Positions 1 to 11,641 of a stretch of DNA of 64,000 nt are shown piece after piece; position 1 is the first letter of the stretch; each line of letters starts with the position of its first letter. The notes below the pieces were generated by a model. It ran no database searches and was not told where the DNA came from. It saw only the letters and a list, made by a program, of their open reading frames with translations. The DNA comes from Dendrobium chrysotoxum (Eukaryota > Streptophyta > Magnoliopsida > Asparagales > Orchidaceae): contig CM034314.1 in assembly GCA_019925795.1 (NCBI GenBank), positions 33,287,774 to 33,351,773 on the forward strand. The letters run 5' to 3'. The position numbers were made by a program, and so were the translations under genes.

Positions 1-600
1 AATCTTCAACCATCGAGGACTCCAAATATACCAACTCCAGTAGATTCAGCATTGGAAAGCACATTTTCTATAGCTCAAGTCTGAAGCCTTAATGGGTGTA
101 AAAGGCCAGATCCAATACGCTCAAATATGGCCAAATCACTGACAACTCTGTTTATTCAACATGGCATAAGAATGGCCATAGTCGGGGAGCCCCTCTTTCA
201 GCAACTAGAAGATAAAGAGCTATCAAATTCTAGCTCACCTGATCTGATGAACTCAAGACATTCATATTATAGTCTCCTCAAATGGTTAAGAATCAGGATA
301 CTACCTATATTTGGTATTATCAGCCAAGTCCAAAACCTATAAATTTTCCACTGAGTTCACCACACAATGCACAAGACGAGAAAAATCCCTGAAATTTGAG
401 CTAGAGCTATGACCACTGACTCCAACTAGTTGTTAGAGCAACAATGCTCACGACTTCCCTCAAAGATAGGGGCATTTTAAATTTTTTTTATCGACATCAC
501 ACTGCGTGCCGAAATCCCTAAATAAATATTTAAAATCATCAATGGCACCAACACTAGTCCAGTTTAGAGTACAATACAGCTTAACACAACTCAAAGTATA
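1..600. other. Unassigned AT-rich sequence
   Basis: No gene, repeat terminus or RNA was recognised. A 71-codon open frame near the start has no familiar motif and looks like chance. Confidence 0.4.
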
Positions 601-779
601 TTAGGAGCAACATAAAAAAGAATAAAAATCCTCTATATATGTATACAATAATCATCATGAGGTACAAATACAATGGAATTAAAGATACTATAAGAATACA
701 GACCAAAAAAAGACTAGGATACATCAAAAGAGATGGGCCTATAAAATCTCCAAGCTGGTGGTAACCTCAGCCAAAGTTT

Positions 780-2290
780 GGAACTCTGACTGAGCGGTCT
801 AAAATTGCTCCACGGTATGTGCTAGTAGAGAGTCTGTCTCCATCATCTCCTGTTCTAAAGACCAGTGGAGCTGCTCCTCCCTCCTAGTGAGATGATCCCG
901 TCCGTCATGTCCCTCTCATACATGAAGTGTCTGGGACATCACCTGCCTGAGGTCCCTCCAAAGATCCTCGACACGTGTTGTCAGTCCGTCTAGCTCCTGG
1001 GTCATACCGAAAGAACTCTAACGATGTCTCCTCAGAGTCTCTGCACTACGATCCAGTCGATCGTATATGTCATCAGACCTTGCCCTGCGACTAGCAACCA
1101 TCTCCTCCAATAGTGAAAGTGTAACTCTGGCTCAGGTAATCGAGAGAGATCTCAATTGCTAGATGCAGGACTCTGCCTCATGGTATTGCCTCTCAGAAAA
1201 GTAACTCAGTATTGCCCACCCCAAAATCGGCGAGTAGGCCGAGGAGCCGATCAGCTAAAGAAGCGAACCCAACCTAAGACTCTAGATATCTCGGGTCAAC
1301 ACTAGAGATCAAATCCCACAAAAGCTCCACCAGGTGACTGCATCTGTCAGTGGTCTTAGGGTTCGGAGGTTATAGAGCGTGACAGTGGATCTTTAAAGTG
1401 TAGTTGAACTCTTAGGTGCTGTACAAAGAGTTACAAGTAATTAATATAGAGATAAATATTATAATAATACATTTGAAATAAATTGACTTACAATTAATAC
1501 TTACCTATGGAAGGGCCCGCAGAGTCGATTAGGTAACTGACTGGAACGGAAGAAGGGCCTACTTGGTCAGCTGAGTAACTCATGGGGAAAAAGGAGAAAT
1601 CTGAAGGAGCAAGGTTTAATGTTGGTTGTGTGTGTGGCGACCCCCCAAAGAACTCTATAAGTGAGGCTGCACCAGCCCTGAAGACTCACTTGGATAGAAC
1701 GACTCGTAGAGGTCTACCATAAAAGAGAAGTCATCGGAAGATCCTGGTGTAATATACCCTGTAAAGTCTGACGTCCTCGGCACCTGTGTACTCTCCATAA
1801 GGTCCTTGGGAGACGAGCGAGCATCTACGGACCTCCTGGAAATAGTAGCGCACTGAAAACTGACCTGCTGGTAAGAAGGACGAGAAATCTCTGTGCAATG
1901 TGGCTCATGTGCCACATCTGGAGCTCTAGCTGGAGAAGGAACAACATCCCTGTTAGAGGTACAAGCCTCAGCACTTGTCCCTGTATCAAAGAGTGAATCA
2001 AATTACTATAATTATATTGAATTAAGCACTAGCAGGAAAGAAAGGAGAAAAGGGGTAAGGAAGTACCTCTACTACTTGCAGTCTTTGAAAAACCCTAATG
2101 AGACCTTTGTCCCCTCGGTAACCTGAACTTCTGTACCCAGCGCTCGTACCTCCTAGAACCATACTCTAAAGCAGGTCTGAAAGACTGCCATAGCCAAGAT
2201 AACCTAGTGTAACTGACTCTTATGTGAGCAGACAGCTGAGCCAAAAGAAAATTAGAACCTGTCCCCAGCCTCAGCAAGTGTAATTAAGTC
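780..2290 (-). pseudogene. Degenerate transposon-derived coding region, unidentified
   Basis: The minus strand gives several protein-like stretches broken by stops and frame changes. One, at about 1655-1915, is a run rich in Ser, Pro and acidic residues. Another, at about 850-1100, is a Glu/Arg/Leu-rich stretch resembling a coiled coil. No catalytic motif was recognised. Orientation and spacing fit one decayed element together with the minus-strand segment at 3875-4621, with a LINE lying between them. It may be the C-terminal part of a plant mobile domain type transposon protein, but that is inference only. Confidence 0.25.
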
Positions 2291-3074
2291 AAAGCTGCAA
2301 TGTTGAAATGGGTCTCGGCATAATGACAACCATGCGTTGTACATCTATAACCCTTAGAATTAGTGGTCATTTATTGTACACTGTGGCCTGAGAAAATCTA
2401 AACTGTCTGGCTACTCTATTTGGCTGGTATCCCTCCAACGTCACGAAGCCACCCAGACGGTGACACAGTAAACCAGGGTGTATATTGAGGAAGTACTCAG
2501 CAATCGCCAAACTCTATATACTCAGTAACAAAATGCACCTCCCCCTATGGTTGACCTAGTCGACAACTATTGTCCCCCACAGGTGGCGTGGTAAACTCAC
2601 ATTCTCAGGCTGGTTCACCAAAGAGAACTTGTCTGCTACTAAGTGCGGGGAAAAGAAAAATAGTCAGATCCTCTCTAACTCTAAAGTGGAGGATGTCTAG
2701 GACAGCTGTAAAACTGTGGGGTACCCTCTCTACAAGAAGTAAGCAAGAGTCTCTAGACAGGAAAAAATACCCTGGATGTGTAAGTGAACCCAGGTGTACA
2801 AGTACTGTCACTGTATAACTGAATCTCATACCTCCAAGGAGCTAGCCTCAGAAATGGTCTGTAGGACCCTATACACTCTAGCAAGAATGGTAGGAGCTAA
2901 AGTGAGGCTTTGTCCCTCTGATAACTGAGTACTTGCTAAGAGGATGCTTTACCTTAGAGACTTTGTCCAGAGTGGAAGTACAAAAGTGTTGAGTCAAAGT
3001 GTCCAAAATCCTGCAAATAGTAGGTGCTCGTCAACATCTGCTAATCTAGGAAAAGTATAACTAGCAAAAGAAGA

Positions 3075-3559
3075 TGGCTCGGTGGTCTCCTCGAATAGTG
3101 GATTTTTACTTGCTTTTGGGTTCAAGTGTCTACATTGGGACATATCACTTTTGGAGCTCATGGCTTTTTGGGTTTTGAAGAAGGTTATTCCAGAATGGAT
3201 GTTTGAGTATCATGGACTTATTATAGAGGGAGATAATGTCAATATTATAAAGTTACTTCAAAGAGCTTGGAAGGACTTCAAGAATAATAAGTTGGTGGAC
3301 GAGGATCTGGCATTTCTTATTGAGTTCAATCAAATTTCATTTAATTTTTCCAGTAGAAGTTGTAATAAATTAGCTCACCTTTTTACAAATTTAGCTTTAC
3401 AGGTAGATTTTCTTTGGGAGTGCTTTAATAATATGGACATTCCTCCTTCATTTATGTCTTTATTGAAGGAGGAAGTAATGCTATAGATTTGCTTTAAGTA
3501 CTTTGTAATTTCTTGCTTCATTTAATGCTATTTGCATTTCTCTTCAAAAAAAAAAAAAA
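3075..3559 (+). mobile_element. 5'-truncated LINE 3' end: RNase H domain and poly(A) tail
   Basis: An open frame at 3082-3486 reads as the C-terminal RNase H domain of plant L1-type LINEs. It has an acidic ELMAF-type motif, then LIIEGDNVNIIKLLQ, and the SRSCNKLAH motif near the end. About 60 bp of AT-rich 3' UTR follows, then a run of 14 A at 3546-3559. Endonuclease, reverse transcriptase and zinc finger are absent, as expected of a 5'-truncated insertion. The frame is uninterrupted, so this insertion is younger than the decayed sequence around it. A short AAAAGAA-like sequence occurs on both sides, but a clean target duplication could not be fixed. The exact 5' junction is uncertain by some tens of bases. 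Confidence 0.8.
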
Positions 3560-3874
3560 GAACAGTGGAGTCCTGCGCTATAAGCCACAGCTAAAAGGGT
3601 CAAGTAGTGACATTATAGTAGGGGACAGGTACCTCTCCTAAAGGAAGCTACTAACCCAGACACATGCGGGCATGGTGGCTCAAAAATGCATCTACAAACC
3701 CTGTGCTAACCTATAAGTTTGATGGTAGTGCTGTAGTAGCCTGGGGTAAACATCTAGCAGTAATAGTCTACCTCTCCGTTCACCATCCACCAAGGGAACC
3801 CGATGAAATAACTGCTCATTTGGAGGGATGCACTCCTCAAAGCACTAACCAAAGTCTGGTAAACTGGACACCTT

Positions 3875-4621
3875 TTATAAGTCTGAGAGCATTACAGTAA
3901 GCTCCTCTTCCCTGACCCAGCACATACCTCTACTCGAGTCCCAAAACTTAACCAAACCATGAGCCCAAGAAAAAGGGAGATGCATGTAGTCAGATAAAGA
4001 GGCATAGACAGTCTCATAAATCCCAACCTCCAGCATTATGCCCTTATGCGCCTGAAGGATGTAACATGCCCAACAAACGTAGCCACTGACTAATCTCAGA
4101 ACCTGACCAACTGCTAAGTCCCTCGGCCACTCTAAAGGCGATGGCTGTAGCTGATAGTGGCTAAGCAAGCTAGACTACCCAACTGGCTCAAGTGTAACTA
4201 CTACCGATGCTAGAACCTCATAGGTACTCCACCTAACATGTGCCTTAGAACACTCCAGTAGGTAGTACTCCCCGTACTACAACCTGAGGCTGGTAACCCA
4301 CCTATCAAGGTCCTCAAACTCCACTGAATCTACATCACACTCTGGAAGTAGGGAGAAATGGGTAAAGAAGTTGTGGAAGGTATCCCGCCCACATAACATA
4401 TCTTGTTGCTGCTCCAATCTATCCCAAATGTCAGCACTACCCTGATGGTCCTGTCTATCAATTGCATCCCAAATGGCAGCTTCGCTAGGCTCCCCCGGAG
4501 GCAAGTCATCTTGTCGCTCCCAATAGAACATCTCCTGCACCATGAGAAAATACAAATGCATCAAAAAATAGTTATGACAATGGAAAAAATGCTCGAGAAG
4601 AAACCTACTAAAGGTTATCAA
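3875..4621 (-). pseudogene. Plant mobile domain-like transposon remnant
   Basis: Two minus-strand open frames (4277-4621 and 3875-4168) give protein-like sequence. The second contains GIMLEVGIYETVYASL followed by FWDSSRGMCWVREEELTVML. This pattern (a short hydrophobic helix, then a WD-type motif, then an E-x-T-x-x-L-x-D turn) resembles the start of the plant mobile domain (PMD) found in several plant transposons and in MAIN-like proteins. Stops and frame changes separate the pieces. The assignment is tentative. The alternative is an unrelated gypsy-associated ORF. Confidence 0.35.
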
Positions 4622-4679
4622 CTAACTTGCAATAAATGTGACATGCTCTGGATGTGTACCACATTTGTTGGGGGGCATT

Positions 4680-6740
4680 TGTTGACCCCCACAACTCAGA
4701 ACATGCATAAAAGGGCTAAAATGATGAATCAAGTAGCACACGGGTTTGTATGATGCATCACCTAAAGGGTCAAATGATCTCTAATTTCCAAACATACAGT
4801 ATCATTATGATCAGAACATCGAATTCTGTTAGGTCGAGGCACATCATAGTCAAATCAGATGAGATTGATAAAAAGAAATGACTGACATGCAAAATTGAAG
4901 CATGCTGCTAGTCAAATGATATCAAATTAATAAATAGACTTCATCATCACATCCAGAACATCATCGACATTTAGAATATATGTCTTCTTTAACTAATTAG
5001 GATCAACCGATGTGGTGGCACAAATCCTTAGGTGATCACACAAAAATTGAGGTATCTGACACTTGAGGTCACCCAAATGATCTCTGATTGATGAATATAT
5101 TGTGTCGTTACATCCAGAACATCATTTATAGTTAAAATATACATTTTATTTAATCAATTTGGATTGATCGAGGTGGTGGCATACATCCCAATGCGATGAT
5201 ATGCATATCGAGAAAATTGGCCTCAAAACTATCCAAACGAAGTCCAATTGGTGAGCAGACTTCAACATTATGTTCAAAACATCCTAAATACCTAAGGATG
5301 ATGGCCAATTTGTTCAAATTAAAATGTGCAAGGAGGTCGATATGCATTCCAAGGTAAAGCATGAATCCCAAGGCGACTACATATATATCGAGGAAAGGGG
5401 ACCTCGACATCACCCAAATGATATTCGATCATAGAATGGGCTTCTCCATTATGTCCATAACATCACCGACACTTAAAATATATATCTTATTTGATTAATT
5501 GGAATTGGTCAAGGTGATGGTATGAATCCCGAGGCAAAATAAAAATTTTAAGGAAAAGGTCGCTCGGGGCTGCCCAAATGATATTCGATTGACGAATGGA
5601 CTTCACCATTGCATCTAGAACATCGTCAATACTCTAAATACATTACCAATTTGTTCAATTGAGGTTAAGCATGTAAATTTAGGTAGCTCCAATGCAACTA
5701 CATGCATTTCAAGAAAAAATAATTTTGCCTCGTCATTGCCCAAATGATGTCCAATCACAAAACAGACTACGCCCTTACGATCGAATATTGAAAATACCCT
5801 AAATCCACTATTAATTTGTCAGATTATGATTGTTTGATGAGATTGACATGTATTACAAGGTGAAACACACATAAATTGAAAAAAATGCACATAATTCAAG
5901 GCGATCTCTAACATGATTGATGCACGATTGTCATTTCAAACTATTATAACAATGGCAAGTCATTAATCTAGTTATTAAAGTAATAAACTCTTAATAAAAT
6001 CAAAAGTTAGAAGAAAGATCAAATTGAAATAAATGTTACCTCGTATGCTTTGAACCAATTTCTGGCTTTGATCCTATAAAATCTAGCAGAGAACCTCGGA
6101 CGTCCGTAGGGCATCTCTTCTTTTGCATCGAAACCTCCTCTCTTACTGGCGTTAAAAAGAGAATCAAAATAACTCATCTGGTTCTTCTTTACTTGCCTCC
6201 AACCTCGTAGGATTCCTTCCCAACATTTGCATCCTCCTCCCATTCCCCTGTGTTGCAAAAAAAAATCCTTCTCAATACTGTCCCTTGTTGCAACCTTCCT
6301 ATGCCTGCCAAATTCAAGCTCCAAAATCCACCTGCTTCACTATAATCGGACATCGTCTCCTGCCTCTATTCCACGTGAAAGCCAACCACTTCCACACCAA
6401 TTGTTTGTCTGATCCAAGAGTCAAGCCAAACATCCCTGTACGCGTCTCCCTTCTCTGGTTCGCAGAGTAGATAGTCCCGACCCCCTCTCCTGTTTTCGTC
6501 TTCACTCATCTCAGCAATGTCAAACAAAAAAAAAACTATTTAGAATTCTCCACTACACTTTTCCCATCCCGATCTTCTTGTTACTGTACCAAAATCGTTT
6601 GCCTCCCTCTCTAGAAACTACACTCCAATTAATCTCTCAACCTAGTTTGCTTATTCTCTAACCTTCTGCTCTCCTTTTCTTTACCCTCTTAATTAAAATC
6701 TAAAGGTTGGGGCATTATGCTTATAAGGTAGATTACTATC
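4680..6740 (+). repeat. R2 repeat with a degenerate ~165-bp tandem array
   Basis: Units contain the anchor CCCAAATGA, then a GACTTC-x-CCAT block, an AGAACATC block and a TTATTTGATTAATT block. Anchors are seen at about 5072, 5232, 5413, 5573 and 5739, spacings of 160, 181, 160 and 166 bp. The array lies inside a longer repeat whose second copy, in the same orientation, is at 29545-31340. Both begin with a TTGACCCC-type sequence followed by CATAAAAG and both run into CT-rich sequence. No convincing coding frame was found. Confidence 0.6.
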
Positions 6741-6947
6741 TCTGCTGCATCATCTAGTCAAAAAAAAAGAAGAGTTTTCTGATCCTTTAGTCTCACAATG
6801 GTACCATCTATCAACTACATTGCTTTTCGTTGAATTTTGTTTATTCCTCTTATCCTGAGATTCCAATTTAACTTTTAACCTTTAGATATTATCTATTGGA
6901 TGTTTGATTTGTATCACATTTAGCTGAAATCTTTTCTTTAATCTAAA

Positions 6948-6949
<2 letters not shown>

Positions 6950-7010
<61 letters not shown>

Positions 7011-7020
7011 GAGAGAGAGG
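6950..7020. repeat. (GA)n microsatellite
   Basis: A nearly pure run of GA dinucleotides with one GATA interruption, ending in GGG. Confidence 0.95.
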
Positions 7021-7207
7021 GCTTTACTTGAGAAGAAGAGGTGAGGTTAATTTTATTACATGCAGCAATTTGATTTGATACCTTTTTGGGAAAAGCAACC
7101 TGATTCGTTTCATCTCATGAAGTCAAAATAAAAAGATGATATATTGGGTAATTACATTTTTTTGTAGCTTTATTGCTCTACAGAGCATTAGAGTTAGCTT
7201 TATATAT

Positions 7208-7915
7208 ACTAGTATAAATGCACGTGCATATGGTGAATGTTAATAAAATTTTAAAAAATAAGAAATAAATAATTAAAATTTAAAAAAAATTTATGACATG
7301 CTATATCAATGTTATTAAATTTTATATTAACCGTAAATAAGTAGGAAGAGTCTGCTACAAATGAAAAAGTAATATTTTAAAAAAAATCAAATCGTAGATG
7401 TAAGAATAAAAAAAACCTCATTAATAATTTTTTAACCTAATTGCTGCACTTAACCTAAACATTTCCACTAACATAAATAAATTTAAACAAAATTAAAAAA
7501 AATGTTACTACTAACGTAAATGATGTTATAAGCTCCTTGGAGAGAGATATATTTATAAACCTGTCGTAAATTAATACAAATAATTGACAATAATTAAATA
7601 AAAAATATAGTTATAAATACTAATTAATTATAATAATTATCCAACATTTCATGATAGCCAATTTGGTTAATATAAACCTGAATTTTTTTTTTGAAATTTA
7701 AAGAAAAAAATAGTAAATATTTGTAACCATGGTAATTAATATAATATAATTAAAATAATTAATTAATGCCGATAAAAATTTAGAATAAGTAAAATTTATA
7801 AATTTTAAAAATTAAAAATGTAATGAAAGGCTACGATAATTTTTCAGAAGTAAAATGAAAGGTCTGAATTTACTATCGAAGAAAATTCAAGCGGCTTTTA
7901 TAATAGTAGTATAGA
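7208..7915 (-). mobile_element. Helitron-like non-autonomous element
   Basis: Read on the minus strand, the element begins TCTATACTACTATTATAAAA and ends with ...CACGTGCATTTATACTAGT. A TC start and a CTAGT end preceded by a GC-richer palindrome (GCACGTGC) fit plant Helitrons. There are no terminal inverted repeats. The interior is AT-rich with no coding frame. The same two termini recur several times in the next 6 kb, which supports the call. The flanking bases do not give a textbook A/T insertion at both ends, so boundaries are provisional. Confidence 0.6.
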
Positions 7916-8019
7916 TGTATAATTGCTAGAGCAGGTATTAAAAAAATTTTATTAATGCCACACTTGCATGATGTTTTTAATGAATTAGATTATTAATTAC
8001 TAGAGTAAGTATTAATAAA

Positions 8020-8445
8020 AAATTTAAAAAATAAATACATTAATTAATCCTAATTAAATATAAAAATAAATATAATTAAATGTATCAATTAAGTCATACT
8101 TACATGCAATTAATATAATCAAAATAAAAAATATCATCCATTTAAATGAATAAATGAACTTCCTAAATAAGTTAATTAAATGTACAAATAAAAGAAATAA
8201 TAAAATATATAGTAATTAATCCTAATTAAATATAAAAATAAATATAATTAAATGCACTAATTAACTCTTACTTAAATGCAATTAATGTAAATAAAATGAA
8301 AAATGTCTTGCATTTTGATGAATAAATGAAATTAATAAATCAGTTAATTAAATATATAAATCAATTAAAAGGTTTAGATTCATCTTTGATAAATGAAATT
8401 GAAGGCTAGGAATGCATTTAGGAGGAATCTCAAGCCACATTTATA
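8020..8445 (-). repeat. Helitron-internal repeated block
   Basis: Two imperfect copies of a block starting ATTAATCCTAATTAAATATA lie at about 8042 and 8217. A third lies at about 12910 in the Helitron-like element at 11211-13150. The second and third copies lead into the 5' terminus (AAGCCAC-TTTATATA on the plus strand). This shows that the elements belong to one family. Confidence 0.5.
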
Positions 8446-8448
8446 TAT

Positions 8449-9085
8449 ACTAGTTTAAATGCACGTGCACAACGTGCACGTTGATATGACTTTAATATAT
8501 ATATATATATTATAAATAAAAAAATATTAATAATATAAAAATTGATCAGTAGTAATCACAATACTAATATTTAGCTGAGAAGAAATATGCCTTTAAACCA
8601 CTTTAAAACTACAATAAAATAGAAGAAAATTTGTAGAAGCATCTTTACAAACTATAATCTACTCAAAGCTTCACTACTCTAAAGAAAAGTTGCTTATGTT
8701 GGTGGAGATCAGTTAGATAACTCGAACAAGTATAATATTGCAAGTCACAGACATCAAAGAGTGGCGACCTCGACTTCAAAGCTTTTCCCATCAGCTAGTG
8801 TGGTCCTAACTATTCTCTAAGGAGTTGAACAACCTGTATTCTAAGACCAATATGCAGTCAACCCAATCTAATTTGCATTTGATTGGAAATTTTGGAACTA
8901 CGTCCGGAAAAATATTCAAGCAATAAATTTTATTGTGTTATTGATTGCTAAATAGTTTTTATACATTTTTAGATCTATTAAATATTTATAATATAATGAA
9001 GGGTTAGGATAATATTTTAAGAAATAAAATGAAAGGTTATGATTGAGTATGGGTGAAAACACAAGCCATTTTTATAATAACAAGA
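8449..9085 (-). mobile_element. Helitron-like element with clear 3' hairpin; 5' end degraded
   Basis: The minus-strand 3' end is CTAGT at 8449-8453. It is preceded by a perfect 8-bp stem (ACGTGCAC / GTGCACGT) with a 3-base loop at 8463-8481, the expected Helitron 3' hairpin. Immediately to its left, at about 8430-8448, lies the 5' end (CAAGCCACATTTATATA on the plus strand) of another element, so two copies abut head to tail. The 5' end at about 9064-9085 is a weak match, and the true element could run on to another 5' end near 10905 or 11147. Confidence 0.5.
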
Positions 9086-10090
9086 ATGATAAAAGATGAT
9101 TACTCTGCCTCCCTAGGATATTGTATTGTAGCATTCATGATCTTCACAAGTTTCTGACTTGAGAATAAACCAAGGCCCTCTTTTGAAATGCTTGGGCTTT
9201 GATGAAACATCTCTTGTACCAGAGTCTCTGGAATACCTGATGCAGGGTGAATAATTCTGAATCAAAGACATCAGAACATAATCAATAATTTAACAAGGCA
9301 AGGTGCTAATTCACCATTAACTAAGATTAAAATTTGAAAGCATTAAGACGTCATGTAAATGATGTGAATAATAGATGATAAATTTTACCTAACATCAAGA
9401 TAGATAAATTGCACGCCAATTCCTATATTTTGTTTTCGTGGGGTGGCACAGAGAACTACTGATCCTTCAACCCATGGACTGAACTGTAGTGCACTTTATA
9501 AGGAAGTATGCCAAAACTTGCTGAAGCCGAAAATTTTCTCCATATAGATACATAGAAGTGATCTCTGCAGGAGGATCATTAACAAGTGAAACCTTACGTT
9601 CCCTGTTAAGATCCATCCCCTGGACTATGCTTCAAGTGCTTCTCCAAGGTTAAATTCTACCATGTTCATCTACAAATAGTAGTTTGAAAAAAGGAGGGTG
9701 AGCAACATTCATTCTTCTGATCATACGGGTTATTTCGATAATCTTCAGCATGTTGAACAAGAGTAAATGGGATAATAAACAATTTTTTTATAAAAAAAAC
9801 ATGTGTCTTAGAGCTGCCAGATACCAACTCTGGTCTAGAAGCCAAAAGAAAAAAATTAAATATATATACCCAAATAAGCAATGATGTAGAAGAGGCATAG
9901 CTCATAGACGATGAGCAAGTATTGGATATCGCGGTACAACAATGTCACGAGGACAGGTGCATGTAAAACTTCTTCGTAGAAAAAAAAGAAAGAAATGCTC
10001 GGATGTAAAGAAGAAGAGAGCTCGGTTGAAGATGAGAAACTGCATTTGGCACATCCATAACTAATTGGTAGTGAAAACATTTTGGAGAAA
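8690..10090 (-). other. Non-repetitive stretch in the Helitron block, possible captured host exons
   Basis: This stretch is less AT-rich than its surroundings. On the minus strand at about 9388-9485 there is an open, protein-like run beginning QFSPWVEGSVVLCATP and ending YLDVR, followed by an AG/GTAAAA sequence resembling a splice donor. I do not recognise the protein. A captured gene exon is possible because Helitrons commonly capture host exons, but chance is not excluded. Confidence 0.25.
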
Positions 10091-11110
10091 GCAGATATAA
10101 TGGAATTAAATTTATAAATGATTTAGATAAACGTTTGGGAGAAATGGAATATGAAGATGAAGAGTTATAAATGGACGTTACATATTTATTTTAAGTGAAA
10201 TTCGAGGGTCTTTGTGAAGAATAAAAATTTATTTAGTTGAGTCAGGAATTTTAAACGGCATTAATTTGCGGTAACAGGCAGGTAATAAGCATTAATTTAC
10301 ATAATTATTATATATTTTTATATTTATTAATTATTTATAATACAATGAAGGGACAAAATAATTTAAAAAAATAAATAAACCGATGGTCAAGATTTGATAT
10401 GAAAATAAATTCAAGATATGCGTGTTTGTTTAATTAATTTTATTAATGTTCAACATAAAACTTATTCATAATGCATTAATAAGCCAAACCTCAAATTAAT
10501 TACTTGTTTAAAAGATCCATTTATTTTTACAGTTTGATGTATGTTTGTAGCCTTAATTGCCTCTTTTAGTGCTGCTACTTGCAACGTCACAAATTTAATT
10601 ACTTTGCCGTCCATTCCGGTTTCTTATTTTTTAACTTTTTAAATAAATTATTGAAGTTTGATTAAACATAAATTGAAATTAATGAACCGAAGTTGAAAGA
10701 ATTATCTTTTACTTTTACAAAAAACCAAAATGCAAATGTAATTTCATAATAATGGAGTATATATTGGTATTAATAAATATTTATAATCTATAATAATTAA
10801 AATGAAATATTTAGAATTGATTTCAATAATTAAATATAATTAAAGTGGATGGTCAAGATTTGATGTGATAAAAAACTCAAGCGCCATTTTATACATAATA
10901 GTATAGTGATAAATAATATAATTAGAAGAGTCATATATATGAACATTGTAGATTAATTTAAAATTTATAGATGAATGATCAAGATTTGCAGTAAATAAAT
11001 GAATTAATAAATGTTTTATAGAAAGTAATAAATTATAGAATTTGAAGAGTCATATATGGACGTTGTCGATTAATTTAAAATTTATAGATGAACGATCAAG
11101 ATTTGCTATC

Positions 11111-11144
11111 AGTGGAATCCCAAGCCACTTTTATATAGTAGTAT

Positions 11145-11147
<3 letters not shown>
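11111..11147 (-). mobile_element. Helitron-like 5' terminus
   Basis: Read on the minus strand it begins TCTATACTACTATATAAAAG and continues GTGGCTTGGGATTCC, a clean example of the family's 5' end. The partner 3' end is not certain. It may be the CTAGT end at 8449 with later insertions in between. Confidence 0.55.

Positions 11148-11148
<1 letters not shown>

Positions 11149-11209
<61 letters not shown>
11149..11209. repeat. (AT)n microsatellite
   Basis: A pure AT dinucleotide run lying between the 5' end of one Helitron-like element and the 3' end of the next. Confidence 0.95.
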
Positions 11210-11210
<1 letters not shown>

Positions 11211-11212
<2 letters not shown>

Positions 11213-11570
11213 AGTAAAATTACATGTGCACAAAGTGCATGTGAATAAAATTTTTAAAATAAATATATATATTATAAAATGTAAATTTATATTTATTTAC
11301 TTACATGAATTAATAAATATATCAATAAAAATAATTTTAATAATGATCATTTACATCAATATCAATAATGATTATTTATGTTAATATCAATTCATAATCA
11401 TTTATGTTAATAGAGTTTTAAAATTAAATTAATAATCCTAAATTATTGATAAACAATCTATATATATATATAGTATATATATATATATATTATAATATAT
11501 ATATATTAATTCATAATTATTTATGTTAATAAAGTTTTAAAAATAAATTAATAATTTAATAATTGATGAA

Positions 11571-11641
<71 letters not shown>

